Both the position numbers and the translations under genes were made by a program. From Lutimonas vermicola (GTDB lineage: Bacteria > Bacteroidota > Bacteroidia > Flavobacteriales > Flavobacteriaceae), in assembly GCF_038433205.1 (NCBI RefSeq), contig NZ_JBCDNA010000002.1, positions 983,499-1,047,498 on the forward strand: a stretch of 64,000 bases of DNA, given 5' to 3'. This document shows, piece after piece, positions 44,701 to 55,500 of the stretch; position 1 is the first letter of the stretch; each line of letters opens with the position of its first letter. Below the pieces are notes generated by a model. It was not told the DNA's origin. It did not search any database and was given only the letters and a program-made list of their open reading frames with translations.

Positions 44701-45114
44701 CTTTGTAAGATCTTCCCAGATATCAGTATACCGTAAGACCGCATTCTTACAGGCCTGGTTATAGGCTTCAACACTAACTTTTTCTCCGATATCCTCCTTA
44801 GTTATACCCAGTTCCTTCTCCACACCAAGCTCAATGGGAAGGCCATGTGTATCCCAGCCCGCTTTTCTCTGAACCTGATAGCCCTGAAGCGTTTTATATC
44901 GGCAGAAAAGGTCTTTGATAGCTCTACCCATTACATGGTGAATGCCAGGTAAGCCGTTTGCAGATGGAGGGCCTTCAAAGAAAACAAATTCTTTGCTTCC
45001 TTCCCTTGAGCTGATACTTTTTTGGAATATGTCATGCGCTTCCCAAAACTCGAGCGTATTTTCGGCGATTTCCGAAAGATTCAATCCCTTGTATTCTTTA
45101 AAAGTCTGACCCAT
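41707..45114 (-). CDS. ileS: Isoleucyl-tRNA synthetase
   Basis: 1135 residues from the ATG at 45114 (MGQTFKEYKGLNLSEIAE); an upstream in-frame TTG is rejected as it falls in the palindromic promoter. Class I HIGH-type motif GIHHVMG (about residue 60), CP1 editing domain with TTPWTLPSNTAL, and KMSKS as KKMSKRLGN. The length puts it in the long (eukaryote-like, type 2) IleRS group common in Bacteroidota, often linked to mupirocin resistance. It leads the dksA-like/lspA cluster. Confidence 0.96.
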   Translation of the reverse strand: MGQTFKEYKGLNLSEIAENTLEFWEAHDIFQKSISSREGSKEFVFFEGPPSANGLPGIHHVMGRAIKDLFCRYKTLQGYQVQRKAGWDTHGLPIELGVEKELGITKEDIGEKVSVEAYNQACKNAVLRYTDIWEDLTKKMGHWVDMNDPYVTYKPKYMETLWWLLKELYQKGLLYKGYTIQPYSPKAGTGLSSHELNQPGTYQDVTDTTVVAQFKTIKSSLPESLKSIKGDLFILAWTTTPWTLPSNTALTVGKKIDYVVLSTFNQYTFEPINVILAKKLVGYQLGKKYKEVKTEEELTGFKEGDKVIPYRIIAECKGADLLETRYEQLLPYALPCENPENAFRVIAGDFVTTDDGTGIVHTAPTFGADDAMVAKQVKPEVPPLLVLDDHNNPVPLVDLQGRFTSHMGEYAGKYVKNEYYDDDKQPERSVDVEIAIRLKEENRAFKVEKYKHSYPNCWRTDKPILYYPLDSWFIKVTDKRDRMFELNQTINWKPKSTGEGRFGNWLQNANDWNLSRSRFWGTPLPIWRTKDGSEEIIIGSVEELKTEMQKSVDKGFMTKDIFEDFVVGDMSEDNYDRIDLHKNIVDQIILVSSSGQAMKRESDLIDVWFDSGAMPYAQWHYPFENKNKIDQNEFYPADFIAEGVDQTRGWFYTLHAIATMNFDSIAYKNVVSNGLVLDKSGKKMSKRLGNAIDPFETMKKYGPDATRWYMISNANPWDNLKFDLEGIEEVRRKFFGTLYNTYSFFSLYANIDAFTYEEEEIKIQERPEIDRWILSELNSLIKKVENYYDDYEPTKAARAIQDFVGENLSNWYVRLCRRRFWKGDYEHDKISAYQTLYTCLLNVAKIASPIAPFFMDNLYRDLTKNVIKDKFSSVHLGEFPKADETLIDPSLERKMQKAQSISSLVLSLRKKEMIKVRQPLQKIMIPVIDKQDKLDIEAVSDLIMSEVNVKEVELLHDASDILVKNIKPNFKVLGPKYGKDMRFVSQAISGLSDEEIGVIDREGELPIQVNGKEVTLLLEEVDISTQDIEGWLVANQGNLTVALDVSISKELKNEGIARELVNRIQNLRKESGLEVTDKIILYIKKDGIIDEAVEANEAYIKSETLTKQLILKEEVENGNNVVFDQVNTVLFLEKI

Positions 45115-45120
45115 GTTTTC

Positions 45121-45149
45121 TTGCAAATTCTATTAAATTTGCAAAAATA
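45121..45149 (-). promoter_or_regulatory. ileS promoter with overlapping 24-bp palindrome
   Basis: TATTTTTG (minus, 45149-45142) is a good -7 element. TTGCAAATT (45121-45129) and AATTTGCAA (45136-45144) form a perfect palindrome with a 6-nt spacer that overlaps the -7 element and the short leader. It could be an operator or a 5'-end hairpin. Confidence 0.5.
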
Positions 45150-45177
45150 CATATTTTCTGAATGTTTTCAATCATAA

Positions 45178-45221
45178 GCATAAAAAAAGCATCACGCCTC
45201 GGCGTAATGCTTTTTTTATGC
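45178..45221. terminator. Bidirectional terminator, 21-bp arms
   Basis: Left arm 45178-45198, 2-nt loop, right arm 45201-45221, with one mismatch. The arms contain A7/T7 tracts, so both directions end in U-runs. It ends the OmpA-gene transcript before ileS. Confidence 0.85.
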
Positions 45222-45237
45222 TTACTGGTTTTACAGA

Positions 45238-46782
45238 TTATTTTCTAATCACCACGAATTCAGTCCTTTTATTTTGACTGTGTTCTAATTCTGTACATTT
45301 TACGCCATTAGAACAGCCATTGATTAATCTGGTTTCACCAAATCCCTTTCCTGTAATTCTTCTGGAATCGATGCCTATGCCGATGAGGTAACTCACGGTT
45401 TCCGAGGCCCTTTTCTGAGAGAGCCACATATTGTAACCATCCCCTCCTCTTGAATCAGTATGCGAACCAAACTGAATAATCATATTTGGGAATTTGTCCA
45501 TCAATCGGGCAACTTTAGCCAACTCATCATAAGAACTCTCAAGTATATTTGACTCATTCAACTCAAACTCGATGGACTTCACATTGAGGATTTCCTTACC
45601 GTTGATATTGATAAATTCCTTTTCATCCAGATATAAAGCTACTTTGTTCTCAAAAGCATTTTCACGGCTCGTCACCAACGTAGTGTCTGTCTCAAAATAC
45701 CCGTATTTCTCTCCTTCTATCTTGTAATTCTCTCCACATTTCACCTTAAAGAAGAATTCTCCATCATTAAGTGTTTCCAGTCTTCTTATCTTTTCTCCGT
45801 TGCTGTCATAGATTGTTGCGAAAGCCTGTGATAAAGGCTGTCCGCTTCTTTTATCACGTAGAACCCCTTGAATTACCTGGTCACAAATAGGATTCACTGT
45901 TAATTCTTCGAAGTGGTAAATATCATCATCCCCTTTACCTCCTCTTCTGTTTGAAGAAAAATACCCTTTTTGTGTTGACTTGTCAATGATAAACGAAATG
46001 TCATCTCCTTTGCTATTCATAGGTTTTCCAAGATGTATGGGTTCTTCTATAGAGCCGTCAAGCTTGGTCATATAAATATCGAAGCCCCCTTCTCCTCCGG
46101 GTTTATTAGAAGAAAAATAAATGATATCTCCGTCAATGTATGGGCTGTATTCTTTGTATTTTGAATTTACGGTGGGTCCAAGATTCTTTGGGGCTCCATA
46201 ATGTCCGTTGTTAATGCTTACTTCATAAATATCAGTACCGCCAAAGCCACCTGGCATATCCGAAATATAATAGAGCTTTTTGCCGTCCTTTGAAACAAAG
46301 GGATGGCCCGTGCTGAACTTGTCGTTGTTAAAAGGTAAGGTCATCACATTGGTCCTGCTGCCTGAAGCACCTATTGTTGCTTTGAAAATCTTGAGATTAC
46401 TTGACCTTACCTTACCTCCCATGTAATTATTTGAAGTAAAATAAATTTCGGAAAGATCAGGTGAAAAAGATACCATGGCATCATGGTATTTTGAGTTTAC
46501 AGCGTTCGAAAAAGGCCTAATCCTCGTGATTTCTCCATCAGCTTCCACATTTCCAATATAGAGATCGAGAAAAGGCTGGTCGTTGCCCTCCCATGTTTTA
46601 TTCGAAATCCCATTCTTTCTGGAGGATGAAAAGACTATTTTATCTTTGCCGTAAAAACTGGTCCCAAAGTCTCCGTACTCAGAGTTTGCCTCCAAGCTTT
46701 TCACTTTGTATTGGGCAGCGGTGAGCTGTGCAAACGAAGTGATTGACATCAGTACAAAAACGATGGTACATAAACTTTTCAT
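45238..46782 (-). CDS. OmpA-family protein with PD40 propeller (third paralogue)
   Basis: 514 residues. Signal peptide (to about 18), a WD40-like/PD40 beta-propeller (about 25-290, with repeated SPDLSEIYFTSNNYMGG, SKDGKKLYYISDMPGG, DGDIIYFSSNKPGGEGG), a carboxypeptidase-regulatory-like beta sandwich (about 300-380) and an OmpA peptidoglycan-binding domain (IIQFGSHTDSRGGDGYNMWL, LSQKRA, GKGFGETRL). The last domain anchors to peptidoglycan. It is similar to PorE-type T9SS envelope proteins and follows the OmpA gene at 46844. A terminator lies between, so it may have separate expression. Confidence 0.9.
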   Translation of the reverse strand: MKSLCTIVFVLMSITSFAQLTAAQYKVKSLEANSEYGDFGTSFYGKDKIVFSSSRKNGISNKTWEGNDQPFLDLYIGNVEADGEITRIRPFSNAVNSKYHDAMVSFSPDLSEIYFTSNNYMGGKVRSSNLKIFKATIGASGSRTNVMTLPFNNDKFSTGHPFVSKDGKKLYYISDMPGGFGGTDIYEVSINNGHYGAPKNLGPTVNSKYKEYSPYIDGDIIYFSSNKPGGEGGFDIYMTKLDGSIEEPIHLGKPMNSKGDDISFIIDKSTQKGYFSSNRRGGKGDDDIYHFEELTVNPICDQVIQGVLRDKRSGQPLSQAFATIYDSNGEKIRRLETLNDGEFFFKVKCGENYKIEGEKYGYFETDTTLVTSRENAFENKVALYLDEKEFININGKEILNVKSIEFELNESNILESSYDELAKVARLMDKFPNMIIQFGSHTDSRGGDGYNMWLSQKRASETVSYLIGIGIDSRRITGKGFGETRLINGCSNGVKCTELEHSQNKRTEFVVIRK

Positions 46783-46802
46783 ATAACAATAATACTTTAT
46801 AA

Positions 46803-46829
46803 AAAAGCCAACGAAATTCGTTGGCTTTT
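46803..46829 (-). terminator. Intergenic terminator between the OmpA genes
   Basis: AAAAGCCAACGAA (46803-46815) and TTCGTTGGCTTTT (46817-46829), a nearly continuous stem ending in T4 in both directions. Confidence 0.75.
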
Positions 46830-46843
46830 AGTATTTGAAGGAC

Positions 46844-48493
46844 CTACATTTTTATGATCACAAACTCTGTACGCCTGTTCATGGCATGCTGTGTTTCTGT
46901 ACATTCAACTCCGTCTGAACACCCATTGATTAATTGTGTTTCCCCATAACCCTTTCCTGTGATCCTGCTCGGATCGATTCCGTTATCAATGATATAATTT
47001 ACAGTGGATGATGCCCTACGGGTCGATAACCAGTTATTATATCCAAAAATACCTCTTGAATCGGTATGTGATCCTGATTCTATGATCATGTCCGGATACT
47101 TGTTCATGAGCTCAACAACTTTATCAAGTTCTATTTTGGCTTCCTTATTCAGGTAAGAAGAGTTCAATTCAAAATAGATAGGTTCTATATTCACAACATA
47201 AGTACTCGGTCTAACTTTTACGATCTCTTCAGGAAGTACTTCAGGCAGTCCTTCAGGTTTATCTTCTTCTATCGCTGCTACAGGCTCCACCTGTTCTAAT
47301 ATTTCCCCGGTACCAAGCAAGATCAACAATTTCAACTTTTTATCAGCTTCCATTGAAGTGGTAAGAGATTTACTCTGGGTTGTATATCCTTCTTTACTTC
47401 CCTCAAGTTTATAAGCTGTATCACAATAAACAGGAAGTTCAAATACACCTTCTTCATCTACTACAACTTCTTCTATAACATTGCCATCAACATCTTTGAT
47501 CGCTACAACCGCACCTCTGACTATTTCAGTAGTATTTTGATCCCTTACTTCACCCGTGATTAATTGACGGCACTTGAAAACAACAGGTTCTTCTTCAATA
47601 AAAGAATAAAGATCATCATCCCCTTCTCCACCACTTCTATTAGAGGAAACATACCCCCTTCTTGTGGTTGCATCAATGATAAAAGTAAAGTCATCTGCAT
47701 TTGAGTTTATTGGTGCATTGAGTAATATGGGTTCAGGAGTAAAATCGACCAGGCGGGTTGCATATACGTCAAGACCACCCATTCCACCTTCCTTATCCGA
47801 AGAAAAATATAAAACTTCTCCATCCACAAAGGGTGAAAATTCTTTTGCTGGTGAATTGATTTTCCACCCGAGATTTACAGGGTTTCCAAACCCACTTTGG
47901 TTAATGGCTACCTTAAAAATATCTGTTTGACCATATCCGCCTGGCATATCAGAAATAAAAAACAATGTTTTTTCGTCCGGGCTTAACGCCGGGTGGCCAA
48001 CTGAATATTCAACATTGTTAAAAGGCATCGGGATAATATTTACCCATTCTCCTTTATCATTCACTGAAGCCTTAAACATGGCAAGATTTGCCATTTGTTT
48101 CTCATCTCTGGCCAACTTCTTATTGTAGAAATTATTTCTTGTAAAATAAACTGTCTTTTGATCTCTGGTAAATACGACGTCTGCTTCGTGATATCTTGTA
48201 TTGACTTCTCCCGGCATCAGTGAAACATTATCAAGATCTCCGTTGGGCAGAATATCCCCTATATAAAGCTCCAGATAACGCTGGTTATTGTCAACCCAAA
48301 CATCATTCACCAGTGAAATACCTTTTTTTGGCGAAGCAAATACCAGCTTGTCTTTGCCATAAAAAGCCGTTCCAAAATCAGAATTCTTTGAGTTTACAGT
48401 AAGTCTGTTGATTGCGTACTTTCCTGAGCCTTCAGTTTGGGCATGTACAACTCCTATAGAAAATAAGAGCAATGCCAAAATGTATTGTTTCAT
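46844..48493 (-). CDS. OmpA-family protein with PD40 propeller (giant 1 module)
   Basis: 549 residues. Signal peptide, PD40 repeats (about 25-300; ALSPDEKTLFFISDMPGGYG and DGEVLYFSSDKEGGMGG), a carboxypeptidase-regulatory-like domain (VRDQNTTEIVRGAVVAIKD), an acidic/Pro linker with many Glu (about 395-435), and an OmpA domain (IIESGSHTDSRGIFGYN). It lies 29 nt after the PorP/SprF gene and belongs to the giant 1 module. The role is inferred as an envelope partner for the surface protein. Confidence 0.9.
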   Translation of the reverse strand: MKQYILALLLFSIGVVHAQTEGSGKYAINRLTVNSKNSDFGTAFYGKDKLVFASPKKGISLVNDVWVDNNQRYLELYIGDILPNGDLDNVSLMPGEVNTRYHEADVVFTRDQKTVYFTRNNFYNKKLARDEKQMANLAMFKASVNDKGEWVNIIPMPFNNVEYSVGHPALSPDEKTLFFISDMPGGYGQTDIFKVAINQSGFGNPVNLGWKINSPAKEFSPFVDGEVLYFSSDKEGGMGGLDVYATRLVDFTPEPILLNAPINSNADDFTFIIDATTRRGYVSSNRSGGEGDDDLYSFIEEEPVVFKCRQLITGEVRDQNTTEIVRGAVVAIKDVDGNVIEEVVVDEEGVFELPVYCDTAYKLEGSKEGYTTQSKSLTTSMEADKKLKLLILLGTGEILEQVEPVAAIEEDKPEGLPEVLPEEIVKVRPSTYVVNIEPIYFELNSSYLNKEAKIELDKVVELMNKYPDMIIESGSHTDSRGIFGYNNWLSTRRASSTVNYIIDNGIDPSRITGKGYGETQLINGCSDGVECTETQHAMNRRTEFVIIKM

Positions 48494-48522
48494 AAATTCC
48501 CCTTTTTTATGTTTTTATAATC

Positions 48523-49452
48523 CTAGAAAAATCTAGGAGACTTCAAATTCTTCTTTGAGAGGTCGATGTCATATAATAATATGATCTCATGTGATCCACC
48601 GGTATTCGAATTTGAGAATTCCGAAATCGTATAATCATAAGCATATCCAATTCTAAAGTCAGGGGTAACTCCGAAATTAAATAAGATACTAACGGCATCT
48701 TCAATTCTATAACTCGCTCCAACTTCAAACCTGTCATAGAGCAGGAAGTTCGCATTAACATCAATAGATACTGGTGCTCCGCTAACACCCTTGAACATCA
48801 AAGATGGCTTGAACTTCAAAGTGCTCGACAGATCGAAAACGTATCCACCTGTTAAAAAATAATGAACTTCTTCAGCGGCCTTGGTATTGATATTATCTTT
48901 GTCCAAATGTTCCGATTGCATAATATTCGGAACTGAAAAACCTGCATACCACTTATTCGTGTAATAATAAACTCCCGCACCAAAATTTGGAAATGCGTCA
49001 TTGATGTTTTCATCAAATACCGGATCTCCCGCGCTGGAAGTCTGTGGTAACACCACGTTCAACAGATTCACATTTAACAAAGTAACACCTCCTTTTAATC
49101 CAAAGGCCAGTCTTCCTTCTTCTGATGTGGTAAGCGTATAGGAAAAGTCTGCATAAATATTCTGTTCCTTAGCCGGGCCAATCTCATCTGCAATAACAGA
49201 TAACCCAACCCCTACCTTTTTTCCTAATGGCGCATGAACATCAAAAGTTAATGTTTTTGGTGCTCCATCCACATTCGTCCACTGGCTACGCCCCAACAAA
49301 CCCAAACTTAAGGTTCCTCTAGAGCCAGCATACGCTGGATTTACAACGTTCATGTTGTACATATATTGTGTATACTGAGGATCTTGTTGCGCTTTAGTCT
49401 CGTTAAAGAAAAGTAAAAAACCAAAAGCTAAGAAAATTGTTATTTTTTTCAT
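48523..49452 (-). CDS. PorP/SprF-family type IX secretion membrane protein (giant 1 module)
   Basis: 309 residues. Signal peptide (to about 21), then the family start QQDPQYTQYMYNMNVVNPAYAGSRG. Barrel strands follow (FGLKGGVTLLNVNLL, FPNFGAGVYYYTNKWYAGFSVPN) to an aromatic end (SPRFF). PorP/SprF proteins are 14-strand outer-membrane barrels that work with T9SS-exported giant adhesins. It is nearly the same length as, and very close by eye to, the paralogue at 57453. It lies between giant 1 and its OmpA partner. Confidence 0.92.
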   Translation of the reverse strand: MKKITIFLAFGFLLFFNETKAQQDPQYTQYMYNMNVVNPAYAGSRGTLSLGLLGRSQWTNVDGAPKTLTFDVHAPLGKKVGVGLSVIADEIGPAKEQNIYADFSYTLTTSEEGRLAFGLKGGVTLLNVNLLNVVLPQTSSAGDPVFDENINDAFPNFGAGVYYYTNKWYAGFSVPNIMQSEHLDKDNINTKAAEEVHYFLTGGYVFDLSSTLKFKPSLMFKGVSGAPVSIDVNANFLLYDRFEVGASYRIEDAVSILFNFGVTPDFRIGYAYDYTISEFSNSNTGGSHEIILLYDIDLSKKNLKSPRFF

Positions 49453-49554
49453 TTGTTAAATTTTATTCATTTGACAATGAATTTGTCATTTAAATAGCAC
49501 TGAGTTTCAAAACAATTTTATGAAAACCCCTTACCCCCTTTTTAATATTGTTGA

Positions 49555-49582
49555 TGGCAGATTGATTTTATTCAATCTGCCA
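49555..49582 (-). terminator. Hairpin after giant 1 gene
   Basis: TGGCAGATTGA and TCAATCTGCCA form an 11-bp stem with a 6-nt loop, with no strong T-run on the minus side, so it may partly terminate or protect the upstream mRNA end. Confidence 0.5.
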
Positions 49583-49592
49583 TAGTTTTCTT

Positions 49593-52500
49593 TTAATAGT
49601 TCACATATACCCAGCCTTTGTCTGGTGATTTGTTTCCATCGTTGTATTTAATCAGATAGAAATAGGTTCCTGCAGGTACCAGCTGGCCTTTGCTCAAGGT
49701 CATGTTTCCTGTGGATCTACCATCCCACCATTCAGGATTAAGGCTGCCATTGTTCATATACTGATACACACTGTTACCCCATCGGTCAAACACCTCCATT
49801 GTAAAATCCGGTGTTTCGATAAGACCTGGAATACTGAACAAATCATTTTCGCCATCACCATTTGGTGAGAACCCGCTAGGGATCAATTCTGTATTAAATA
49901 CAAGCCTGACTCCATCTGAAATTAACTCCATTACAGGGTCACAGGCAAAATCAGGAGAAGTAAGCACTACTCTGTACCAACTGCCTTCGAGCCTGCCTCT
50001 GGCATCTGAAATCAACAACCTGTCGGTTGTAACACCACTAAATTTGGCATCATTAACCAAATCGGTCCAGGTTGTACCTCCGTCCACACTCTGTTGCCAT
50101 TGATAGAAAGTAGCCGTGGCAGAAACTTCAAATATCGCATCATCACCAAGGGCTATTTCAACTTCTTCAGGTTGATTCTCAATGGCAGATGGTTCACCAG
50201 CTTCCTGAAAGTCAAAACCCCCATTATTATCAAGATCGTTAGGAGTTGTATATCCTCCCTGGCCAGTCACCTGACCATTGGCATCAACAGTTACCGGGGA
50301 AGTTCCCAGGATTCCGTCTCCGTCAGGATCCTCAAATCCGGCTTCTATAGCATCGGCACAGCCGTCACCATCAGCATCAAGGCTAATTCTATCCGGACGT
50401 CCGTCCAGATTTGTATCAGTAACCTCGCCTTCAACAGTGTCTGAAATTCCATCGTTGTCATCGTCCACATCCACAATGTCAAACACACCATCATTATCCG
50501 TATCAAGCAGTATATTATAGCTTGCTGATGCAGAAGCGTCTCCCGGATCACAGACAAAAGCTACATTACTTGCAACTACCCTGTATTCATTGAAGTAATC
50601 AGGAATTACAAGATCTGAAACCGTTAAACTGGCAGTGGCAGTGCCACTGTATTTTGCATCATCACTAAGAGGCGTAAAACTAACTCCGTCAGTACTAATT
50701 TCCCATTGATAAGTATCTCCGTCTGAAGTAGCGGTATAAATTGCACTACCACCTAAAACAAAGTCCTGATCTATCGGATCTCCTGTAATATTAGCAGCCG
50801 TACCGGCTTCCTGGAAGTCATAAGTACCGTTATTATCTAAATCATTAGGAGTTGTATAACCATCTGAACCACTTGTTACCTGACCCGTTGCTGGGTTTAC
50901 TGTTACCGGAGAGTTCCCTAAGAGTCCATCTCCGTCACCGTCAGTAAATCCTGCTTCTACAACATCATCACAACCATCTGAATCCGAATCCAGTTCGAAT
51001 CTGTCAGGAGTTCCATTATTGTTAGAATCTATATCTGCGCCCGACACATCTTGTTCATCCGTATCAAAAATACCATCGTTGTCATCATCAACATCTACAA
51101 TATCCGGTACGCCGTCATTGTCATTATCAGGTAAACTTACCAATGCAGCAATATCTGAGGTTGTTACAGGATCACACGCATAAGCAATATTGTTAACCCG
51201 AACTCTATAGGCATAACCCAGCATACTGATATCAACATTTGAAACCGTCAAGCTAGCCGTTGTTGCTCCTGTATAATTTCCTCCATCAACAAGGGCTGTC
51301 CAGGTTGTGCCATCAGTACTTTCTTCCCACTGATACGTGTCAGCCGAAGCAATAACATCAAATGTTACAGTTCCTCCCGGAATAAAGTTTTGGTCCGCAG
51401 GTTGTGTTGTAATCGCTGCTGCGGCTCCTGCTTCCTGGAAGTCAGGAGTTCCATTATTATCTAAATCGTTTGGTGGCGTATATCCATCCGTTGCACTTGT
51501 TACTAAACCGCTTGCATCAACAACCGGCGGGTTAGCAGTACCTAACATACCCATTCCATTATCTGTAAATCCGGCTTCAGTTACGTCAAAACAACCATCA
51601 TTATCTGCATCTAAATTAATTCTGTCCTCATTCGTTCCCGGATCTGTATTTCCAGGTTCATCAGTATCTAAAATACCGTCGTTGTCATCATCAACATCCA
51701 CAATATCAAAAACACCGTCATTGTCGAAATCATCAGGAGCTATATAACGTGCTTCCGCAGAAACTGTTACTGGATCACAAGCATATGCAATATTGTTTAC
51801 AAGCACCCTATATCTGAATGTTAGTTTGCTTACATCTAAATTAGTAACCTGCAGGTCAGAAGTTAATGTTCCTGCATAATCACCACCATCAACTAGTGGA
51901 GCCCAGGTTGCCCCTCCGTCTGTGCTTTCTTGCCATTGATAGGTATCTGCAGTAGCTAAGACATTAAATGTAGTAACTCCAATAATAAGGTTTTGATCTA
52001 CCGGTTGTGTAGTTATCGTGGCAGCAGCTCCAGCCTCTTGGAAATCTGGGGTACCGTTTCCATCTTGATCTTCAGGAACTCCATACCCTCCATTGGTACC
52101 TAAACTTGTAACTATACCTGTCACAGCGTCAACTACTGGAGGATTTTGATTTCCAACTTCATTGATTCCATTATTATCATAGAGGTTTTCGTCAACATCA
52201 AAACAGCCGTCATCATCAGCATCTAAATCAATTCTATCCGGAAATCCATCAGCATCCGTATCTCTGTCAACAACTCCATTATCTTCAACAGTGTCTAAAA
52301 TTCCGTCATTATCATCATCTTCATCAACCAAATCAAATACACCATCTTTATCAAAATCATCTGGGTTTATAAAGGTTACAGCAACCGACGTAATGGTTGG
52401 ATCACAAGCAAAAACGGAATTACTAATTATAACCTGATATTCGTATCTTACTTTAATAAAATCTGAATTAGTAATTGTTAAATCGGCAGTTTGGGCTCCT

Positions 52501-55500
52501 GCATAATCTCCTCCATCCACAATATCAACAAAACCATTTCCATCCTGTTTGTCTTCCTGCCATTGGAAGGTGTCCCCGACTCCCACAACGGAGAATACCG
52601 TTGGATTGATTAATGATAGGTCTTGATTAGTTGGTTCAGTCGTAATGGTTGCAGCAACTCCGAATACCTGGAAATCAGGATCAGCAGAGCCATTGTTGTT
52701 AACAGGAGGCGTATAACCATCCGTTCCACTAGTAACTAGTCCTGTTAAAGGATCAACCACAACAGGTACATCTCCCAACATACCATCTCCATTTACATCA
52801 GTAAAACCAGCTTCTGTTACATCAAAACAAGTATCATCGTCAGAATCCAAATCTATTCTATCCGGGAATCCATCAGCATCCGTATCTCTGTCAACAACAC
52901 CATTATCTTCAATGGTGTCTAAGATTCCATCATTATCGTCATCCTCATCTACAATATCAAATACACCATCCAAATCAAAATCATCAGGAGTTATGTAACC
53001 AACATCTATAGAAGTAGTTGTAGCATCACAGGCATAAAAGCTATTTGAAATAATTACTTGATATCTGTATAATAATTTACTTACGTCGCTATTGGTGACT
53101 AAAAGATCTGCGGTTAAAGCTCCTGCATAATCTCCTCCATCCACAATATCAACAAAACCATTACCGTCTTGTTTATCCTCTTGCCACTGATAGGTGTTTG
53201 CTTCCGCTACAATACTAAAAGTTGAAACTCCTATAATCAAGTCCTGATCAACGGGCTCGGTCGTAATGGTTGCAGCAACTCCGAATACCTGGAAATCAGG
53301 ATCAGCAGAGCCATTGTTGTTAACAGGAGGCGTATAACCATCCGTTCCACTAGTAACTAGTCCTGTTAAAGGATCAACCACAACAGGTACATCTCCCAAC
53401 ATACCATCTCCATTTACATCAGTAAAACCAGCTTCTGTTACATCAAAACAAGTATCATCGTCAGAATCCAAATCTATTCTATCCGGGAATCCATCAGCAT
53501 CCGTATCTCTGTCAACAACACCATTATCTTCAATGGTGTCTAAGATTCCATCATTATCGTCATCCTCATCTACAATATCAAATACACCATCCAAATCAAA
53601 ATCATCAGGAGTTATGTAACCAACATCTATAGAAGTAGTTGTAGCATCACAGGCATAAAAGCTATTTGAAATAATTACTTGATATCTGTATAATAATTTA
53701 CTTACGTCGCTATTGGTGACTAAAAGATCTGCGGTTAAAGTTCCTGCATAATCTCCTCCATCCACAATATCAACAAAACCATTACCGTCTTGTTTATCCT
53801 CTTGCCACTGATAGGTGTTTGCGTCCGCTACAATACTAAAAGTTGAAACTCCTATAATTAAATCCTGATCAACAGGCTCGGTCGTAATGGTTGCTGCCAA
53901 TCCAACTTCTTGGAAATCAGGAGTGCCATTGCCATCTGCATCAGCAGGTGGACCATATGCATCGGTTGGATCATTTATAGGGCCATTGGCGTCAGCAATT
54001 ACTTTTCCTAATTCCGTTACTAAATCCACTACAAGAGGTGCTAATCCTAATTCATCATCATCACCTCCATCATCAAATCCGGCTTCAGTAACATCATTAC
54101 ATCCATCTCCGTCTGCATCCAAATCTATTCTGTCTGGAAAACCATCTCCATCTGTATCCCTATCCGTTACTCCGTTATCTTCTGTAACATCTAAAATACC
54201 ATCATTGTCATCATCAACATCAGTTATATCAGGAACACCATCGTTATCAGTATCTGTTCCATCAAGCATTATAAAAGTATAATCTTCAACCTCACCACCA
54301 TTAGCAACTCCTCCAACAGAGGTTGCATTTAAATCATTATCGGATGTATATCGAATCCGGACAAAGGACTTTCCAAAATTTACATCCGCTCCAGAAACTG
54401 TGACATCCCAATTCAAAGTCTGAATATCCCCAATACCAGTATTTGCAGGAACAATGATCGAGGCATATTCATCCGCATCAAAAGTTCCGTTTAAATCAAA
54501 ATCAATCCAAGCATGAAGATAAGAATTCGCCCCAAGAAGATTTGTTAATTCAACCTCTAATGCAAAATTAGTATCGGTATGGTAGTAATTATCAAATTGG
54601 CTTAAATCTACTCCATCTTCATCATCGCCAGCTCCTAATCCATCATCTAAATCATCGCCGTCGGCATCAGGCGTTGGTCCAAATGGTCTATTCAAATCAT
54701 TATCCTTAAAAACTCCAATTCTCAATGCGTCATTTAAAACATCCGAGAAATGCAATGGGCCGTTATTCGCCAGAGAAGTCATATACGTATCTGGAGCATC
54801 CCCACGGTCGAATCCCTGTGGAGGCTCAATAAACCATCCTTTATTCACAAGATTGGTATATGCCTGAATTCCATTCGCAGTTATAGACCCAGTACTAATC
54901 CCTGAAAAATTAATTGTCCCATTACTCAAACCATTCAAATCTAGTTGATTCAATATATTATCGATCTGAACACTACTCAAAGAAGTATTTTGCATGTTTA
55001 AAACCTTCAACAAAGGGTTGGAGGATATATCAAGTGCGGTAATGCTTCCATTACCATTCAGTGAAAGGTCAGTTAGATTCGAATTATCAGTTACATTAAT
55101 GTTTATCAACGAATTGTTATCTAAATTCAAGACTTGTAAATTTGTCAGATCACTTAAATCAATTGAAAAAATTTGTTGCCCCTGAGATAATCCCCCGCCG
55201 AGATCTATCGTATAATTCGCAACTAAAGCAGTTACTCCATTGAAATTGGGCGCTGTAGTTGTAATGGTAATAACTCCATTGGCTCCATTTGAAGAAAAAT
55301 CAAAATTGACATTACTCCCTATCCGAGTTTGAGTCACAGCTCCAGTGGCTTCCCAAGTAAGTGGCGCGCCTGGAGTAGCCGCAGTTATTCTCCAAGGATT
55401 GGAAGATGAAACGGTTTGAACTGTCAATGTACTTTGTGCATATACAAACGACACAGAAAGCATCATCACCAAACCAAGAAACAATCGTTTTATAGAAATA

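Noticed and set aside
52639..53880. Insertion sequence or phase-variation cassette
   Set aside because: No terminal inverted repeats or recombinase; the copies are coding repeats in frame.
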